Positions 26,166-30,302 of a stretch of DNA of 30,302 nt are shown in pieces. Position numbers and translations under genes: made by a program. The number at the start of each line of letters is the position of its first letter. Within the stretch, counting starts at the first letter, position 1. The notes under the pieces were generated by a model, which was given only the letters and a program-made list of their open reading frames with translations, ran no database searches and had not been told where the DNA came from. The stretch comes from Kipferlia bialata (Eukaryota; Fornicata), in NCBI GenBank assembly GCA_003568945.1, contig BDIP01000124.1, positions 1 through 30,302 on the forward strand. Reading direction: 5' to 3'.

Positions 26166-29100
26166 TGTCTTTCCCTACCCCACTCACCCTCCAGCTGCGA
26201 CTGCAGTCCCTATCCGGCCCATCATGCATCTGACACACCCGGCTGGCCTAGTTGGTACGTAACTGTGAGACGATGTGTGTATATGTGCAAGTATACATAT
26301 GCAATTTCCCCCCCCCCCCTCACCCTGCCAGGCATCCACACTGCACAGGTGCTGATGGGCATACCCTTCGAGAGGGTGGACCCGGCACAGCCCCTGGACC
26401 TTCTGGTCACCGTGCCCAAGGTATGCATAGTGCACTCATGCATGTTCTCACTACACACATAGTATAGTATAGTATGATGTAACCTGATCACTAACACTCC
26501 AGGGCGGTGCAGTTCGGCAGGAGTTCACCACGTCCCTCAACGTGAAACAGATCCTGCGAGATGCCGGCATCCACCTCTGCCCCGAGGATCTGTCTAGGGC
26601 CACCCCAGTTGCCAAGGGGAGGTCAGACCCCATTGAGGTTGAGTTCACTAGGGGTAAGGCAGGAGAGAGCATAGTTCCTGTTCCTGATGAGCTGCCAGGG
26701 GAGTGCCACGATGACCTGACCTCTGTACTGTCTGTCTACTTATACAACAACGGGCACCACCACCATGGGCACCAGTCTCTGCACCCCTTCTCTGTGGTGT
26801 CTCTATCTCAGGATGGACATGCAGAGGGGTCTGAGGTGGGGACAGAGACTGCGGCCACGGCCCCTAGCATAGTCACCGTCAACACACAGTGCTACTACAG
26901 CACTCGGGCAGACTCGGATACTGGCAGTAGGGATAGGGAGTTAGATACTGAGGGGTCCCAGTCTGAGTACCTGTCTGTACAAGGGGAGCAACGGGCAGAG
27001 GGTGTGGAGCATGACCCTGCCCTACCTACCCTGGACACCCTGTCCCCTGTGACCTCCACCACAGACACCCCCGAGGCACACCCCATACCCACCCTCCCCT
27101 CCTACCTCTCCCTCCACTCCCACTCCCCCACTGCGTCAGAGGGTGCTGAGGTGGGGTCCACCCTCATATCAGAGGGGTCGGAGAGTGGGACAGAGGTGGT
27201 GTGGGAGGAGCAGGAGGACGAAGAGAGAGAGCAAGAGGAGGGGGAGATGGATCCTGTGAGGGAGGCCGACCCCTCTGGTGGACTGTACACCCACGGGGGC
27301 AGACCGGGGTTCCTGGCCTCGGAGATGCCCCAGGACAACCAGGTGGGGGGTCTTATATGTAACATACTATGTACCATACATACTCTCATTATTGGTGTTG
27401 TATGTGTGATGATTCCCTGCCTCACCCCCAGGCCCCCACCTACTCCGTGGTGGATGATGACCTGGGTGACGACAGGGGTGCCTCAGTTGTGACCCAGGAG
27501 ACAGAGGGCATACAGCTGAGTGATGCCGACACACAGCCACTAGATAGCATGGGGCAGAGGATATGGCACCTCTATGCAGGTGGGGTAATCAATCAATTCT
27601 TGACATTCTTTCTATTTCAAATTGTGTGTCTGACATCCAGCTATGCGTGAGAGTCTCAGCTACACCACTGCCACCGATACCCTCAAGGGGTCGGACACAG
27701 ACCTGGCGGCAGAGTGCGTGGTGCAGGTGGGGACTAGTATATGGATACTCTGAGTCACAATAGTCTATATTAATGAACTAATGACTATCACTCTGTTCTT
27801 TCCATTTCATTCGCCTCCAACCGTCCCACCCCCAGTCCATCATCAAGGCCCTTCCGGCTGCCGCACTGCAGCGGAGGCGTGCCCTGCTCACCCAGGGTGG
27901 ATACAGGTAGAGTAGCACATATGTATATCCTGACTATACCGATATATTAGCTGCCGATACTGACTGTCAGAGAGATGGTGTCTGCCCTCATCCCCTCTGT
28001 GCAGACCCTGGATGGAGAGGCACTGACACCGGAGGGGAGGGCTGCGGCCAGGAGGTCGCTCATGAATAGGTATAAACACGTAGTAGAAAGCAGTGCCCAC
28101 TACTCACACACTCACCCTCCAGTGGCGCCTTCCCCCACCCTGCCTTCAGACGCACCCTGGGTGTGACAGGGGGTGACAGGCTGAGCAGTGCCCTGTGGGA
28201 GTGCGGGGTCACAGACCACACCCATGGCAGACAGAGCAGACATGCTGTGCGGGTACAGTGTCTGAGCAGGGTGGAGACCCCGAGGCTATTCAGCCACACC
28301 CAGGTGTGCACTCCACACTCTGACACAAAGGGTGCAGAGGGGAAGGAGGGGAGGGAGGGAGAGGGAGACGGCAAGGGGGGCAAGGACAAGAAGGGGGAGA
28401 AGGGTAGGAAGGGGGATAAGGACAAGTCCAAGGGGGGGAAGCACCCGCCCTCCCCCAACCGCAGCAGAGACACCCAGAGTCAGAGCAGCTATGCACCCAT
28501 GACATCTAGGTCTAGTAGGGCTCCCTTCTTCCCAGAGTCAGACGCGTCCCTCCCTCTGCCACCCCACTCAGTCGCAGAGAGGGAGAGAGAGAAGGACGGG
28601 CAGGGTGTCGAGTCAGACGCCGTCATGTCCCCACCCAAGCAGCCAAGCGGATTGCTAGGAGACCCCTTGCTGAGACTGAGGGACCACTTTGGATACAGCT
28701 CCTGCTTTGACATGGACCCCGAGAGTGGGTACATATGCATAGGCACCCGGAGTGGCAACATGTACCTGGGGGATGGGTCTGTGCCCCCCCTGGACTGGTG
28801 CCATGGACTGAGTGTGGATAGATCAGCACTGAGTAAGGAGACACAGCACACGCTGAAGAGACCCATTGTGTCCCCCTTCCACCCCGACCACATAGTGCCC
28901 GTGCCCCACACCTGGACAGGTACCAGGGCCCCAGTGACTGCAGTCACGTGGATGAGGGGTGGGTGCGTGGCAGGGGGTACAGCAGATGGAAAGGTGTGCC
29001 TGGTCAGCAGGGAGCAGATGGTGTATGCCGGTCTGCATGCCTCCCCCCACTCCCGCCCCTCTAGGCCCTTTGTCAGCCGGTATGTGGGGAGCAGGTACAC

Positions 29101-29881
29101 CCAGGTCCCCGGTGACACTGCTGTGTCTGCGGCTCTGTCCCACACCCTCGACCTCTCTCTTGCCCTCCTGCCCAAGAGTGGGGGGCACAGACACAGGGTA
29201 CCGGTATCCTCCCTGGCCGGTCTGGGGTCGGGTCTGTTAGGTGTGTCCCTCTCCGGCCATGCCAGGGTCCCTCTGATCGACACTGTCTCCATGAGGGTCA
29301 CTGGGGAGGTGTCTGTGGGTGATGGTGTGTGGGGTGTGTCCCACATGTCACCCCTCATGCCACCCTCCTCGGACAGGGCTGCCCCTATGCTGTTGGCAGC
29401 TGTCCACAGGGACATGCACCTCTACGACACCCGATCATCCCTCACAAGGCCAGCCCTCTCTGTCCACACCCCTAGACCTGTGACATCCATAGCCGCCCAC
29501 CCCACAGGTGCTGCAGTGGCTGTAGGTGCCCTGGATGGCATGGTGGCTGTGTATGACATCAGGGCAGGGACCAAGCTGTACCAGAAGTGCCACAGGTCGG
29601 TAGGGGACATCCGCAACGAGACGCAGGTTGGGTTTGTGGGTGATAGGGGCAGGAGACTGGCTGTGGGTGGTACCAGAGACAGCTACCTCAGCATCTACGA
29701 CACCCACACCTCCCGCATCTACCTGGAGACAGAGGTGTCCTACGCAGTGGCCCAGGGCGAGACCGGGGGTGTGTGCGGCATCAGACAGATAGGCAGGCAG
29801 GGGGTGTCCTACCACATACCCCTGCTGGTGCAGAACTCAGTCACGGCGGATGTCATCACGTGTGACATATCCTCTCAGTGA
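23440..29881 (+). CDS. Large WD40-repeat protein with low-complexity middle, 17 exons
   Basis: Seventeen exons with matching phases give 4,407 nt, 1,468 residues and a TGA: 23440-23586, 23824-24039, 24349-24465, 24697-24760, 24959-25045, 25233-25416, 25538-25723, 25813-25936, 25988-26117, 26195-26254, 26332-26420, 26503-27342, 27432-27579, 27641-27726, 27836-27906, 27971-28069, 28123-29881. The start was chosen as the first ATG in frame (GCCATGG context). Order: short helical N-terminus (1-49); Ser/Pro-rich linker (50-121); a mixed domain (about 122-330) with leucine-rich-like strands LNLTHLYVSD and VKHLMLD; an acidic disordered stretch (about 490-740); a helical part; a Lys/Gly-rich tract (about 952-991); and a WD40-like propeller (about 1072-1430) with blades ending ADGKVCLVS, HRDMHLYDTRSS, LDGMVAVYDIRAG and DSYLSIYDTHTS. 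WD40 propellers are usually protein-binding scaffolds. I do not recognise an orthologue. The last exon is 1,759 nt and intronless, unlike the rest. Confidence 0.85.
24472..24539 (+). repeat. (TC)n microsatellite in gene 2 intron 3
   Basis: About 68 bases of nearly pure TC repeat immediately after the exon 3 donor. Similar tracts occur at 21729-21768, 25426-25468 and 26134-26161, always in introns and always TC on the coding strand. Confidence 0.95.
24577..24614 (+). repeat. Echo of gene 2 exon 4 start
   Basis: CCCCTTGCTGCAGATTGGAG followed by AAGAAGCTACTC resembles the start of exon 4 (24697-24734), 120 bp upstream, with several substitutions. It shows that echoes are not confined to gene 1. 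Confidence 0.7.
24845..24872 (+). repeat. Donor-side echo of gene 2 exon 4, possible 12-nt micro-exon
   Basis: A 28-nt copy of the exon 4 tip and GTA donor (24736-24763), 109 bp downstream, with one difference (GTA to GTT, both Val). 24858-24869 could act as a 12-nt in-frame micro-exon adding AFPE. Exon 4 thus has echoes on both sides. Confidence 0.9.
25072..25114 (+). repeat. (TC)n followed by a 24-base poly-C run, gene 2 intron 5
   Basis: TC repeat passing directly into an unbroken run of 24 C (25091-25114). Shorter C runs lie at 486-500, 2016-2026, 20753-20764, 24162-24176 and 26308-26319, all in introns, several of them just before an acceptor. Confidence 0.95.
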
Positions 29882-30302
29882 GGGTACTATTAACAATGTA
29901 AACAACGCGCTAACTAGTTCAGCGCATATATTCCTTACGCTATCCCATTTCGTAGTCCATGTGTATAGAATAGAGTCAGTACACACAGTAGCTGTTGTCA
30001 CTTCCACTTGCCATGATGGAAGTGTGTGTGTGAGCAAAGCAGGTAGAGAGCAATGATGAGTATTCACGACTTTCATGGATGAGGTGCAACAGTAGGATAT
30101 AGCCATGATGAGACATAGGTAGTGTGACAATACTATTGTCTTCAGTCTTACCACGGGTGTAGATCCATGAGGGACCATTCTCCCATGTGGTCACACAAAT
30201 TTAACAGCATGGCCTCTCCAAAACACCAGTCAACAGTACTCAATAACCAGTGGGTGTCGAAAGACACCGTTTGGGGTTTGCTGGGAGCAGAAACAGGGAT
30301 GC
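29882..30302. other. Right-end flank after gene 2
   Basis: Begins right after the gene 2 stop. It should hold the gene 2 3' untranslated end. No complete gene is visible. Composition is intermediate, with no microsatellites. A short minus-strand frame at the window edge is listed on its own. Confidence 0.6.
30148..30302 (-). CDS. Possible 3' end of a minus-strand gene, partial
   Basis: Reading the minus strand from the window edge, 50 codons stay open (containing VSFDTHWLLSTVDWCFGEAM) and end in TAA at 30148-30150. The segment has a faint likeness to a WD40 blade of the kind seen at the C-terminus of BEACH proteins, but nothing diagnostic. A GTAAG donor-like site overlaps the stop (GTGGTAAG), so the real gene could also splice out here and continue in another frame. 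It may equally be chance. Confidence 0.2.
   Translation of the reverse strand, partial: IPVSAPSKPQTVSFDTHWLLSTVDWCFGEAMLLNLCDHMGEWSLMDLHPW

Noticed and set aside
28489-29415. 308-codon minus-strand open frame opposite gene 2's last exon
   Set aside because: It mirrors a GC-rich, codon-biased exon with a clear WD40 product on the + strand; its own translation is low-complexity Ser/Thr/Pro/Gly without domains.
1-30302. tRNA, rRNA, CRISPR, transposon or virus-like elements
   Set aside because: None supported: no inverted terminal repeats, transposase or polymerase motifs, cloverleaf or spaced repeat array were seen.

Overview
This looks like a stretch of an intron-rich protist nuclear genome. 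Two protein-coding genes lie head to tail on the + strand and are cut into about 115 short introns (43 to 352 nt). GC-rich exons alternate with AT-rich introns. Almost every intron ends in a branch-site-like YTNAC only a few bases before the 3' AG, the fused arrangement known from metamonads (Giardia, Trichomonas). The combination of that signal with very high intron density fits a free-living fornicate metamonad such as Kipferlia; this taxon is my inference and has not been checked.

Gene 1 (135-22811, 5' end outside the window) was rebuilt by hand as 100 consecutive exons. All phases match, giving 12,343 nt and at least 4,113 residues up to a TAG at 22809-22811. Its order of parts matches the giant AAA+ ubiquitin-ligase family of RNF213 (mysterin): an AAA module with P-loop GDPQCGKT, an AAA module with GHTGTGKS plus LFLDEVN, a third AAA module with a degenerate P-loop, then a long helical region corresponding to the E3 shell and C-terminal lobe. 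I find no RING finger, and only a decayed trace at the RZ-finger position.

A 628-nt spacer (22812-23439) separates it from gene 2 (23440-29881), rebuilt as 17 exons with matching phases: 1,468 residues, an acidic low-complexity middle, a Lys/Gly-rich tract and a C-terminal WD40-type propeller. I do not recognise its orthologue. The right end (29882-30302) holds no clear gene; a short minus-strand open frame runs off the edge.

The most unusual feature is a repeated pattern inside introns. At least 15 short, same-strand copies of an adjacent exon's tip together with its splice site ('junction echoes') lie about 50-130 bp from the real junction. Some copy the donor side, some the acceptor side, and several introns carry two. 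A number of echoes could be spliced as frame-preserving mini-exons, and most donor-side differences are synonymous. They may be cassette micro-exons, decoy splice sites, or debris of a local duplication process that lengthens introns.
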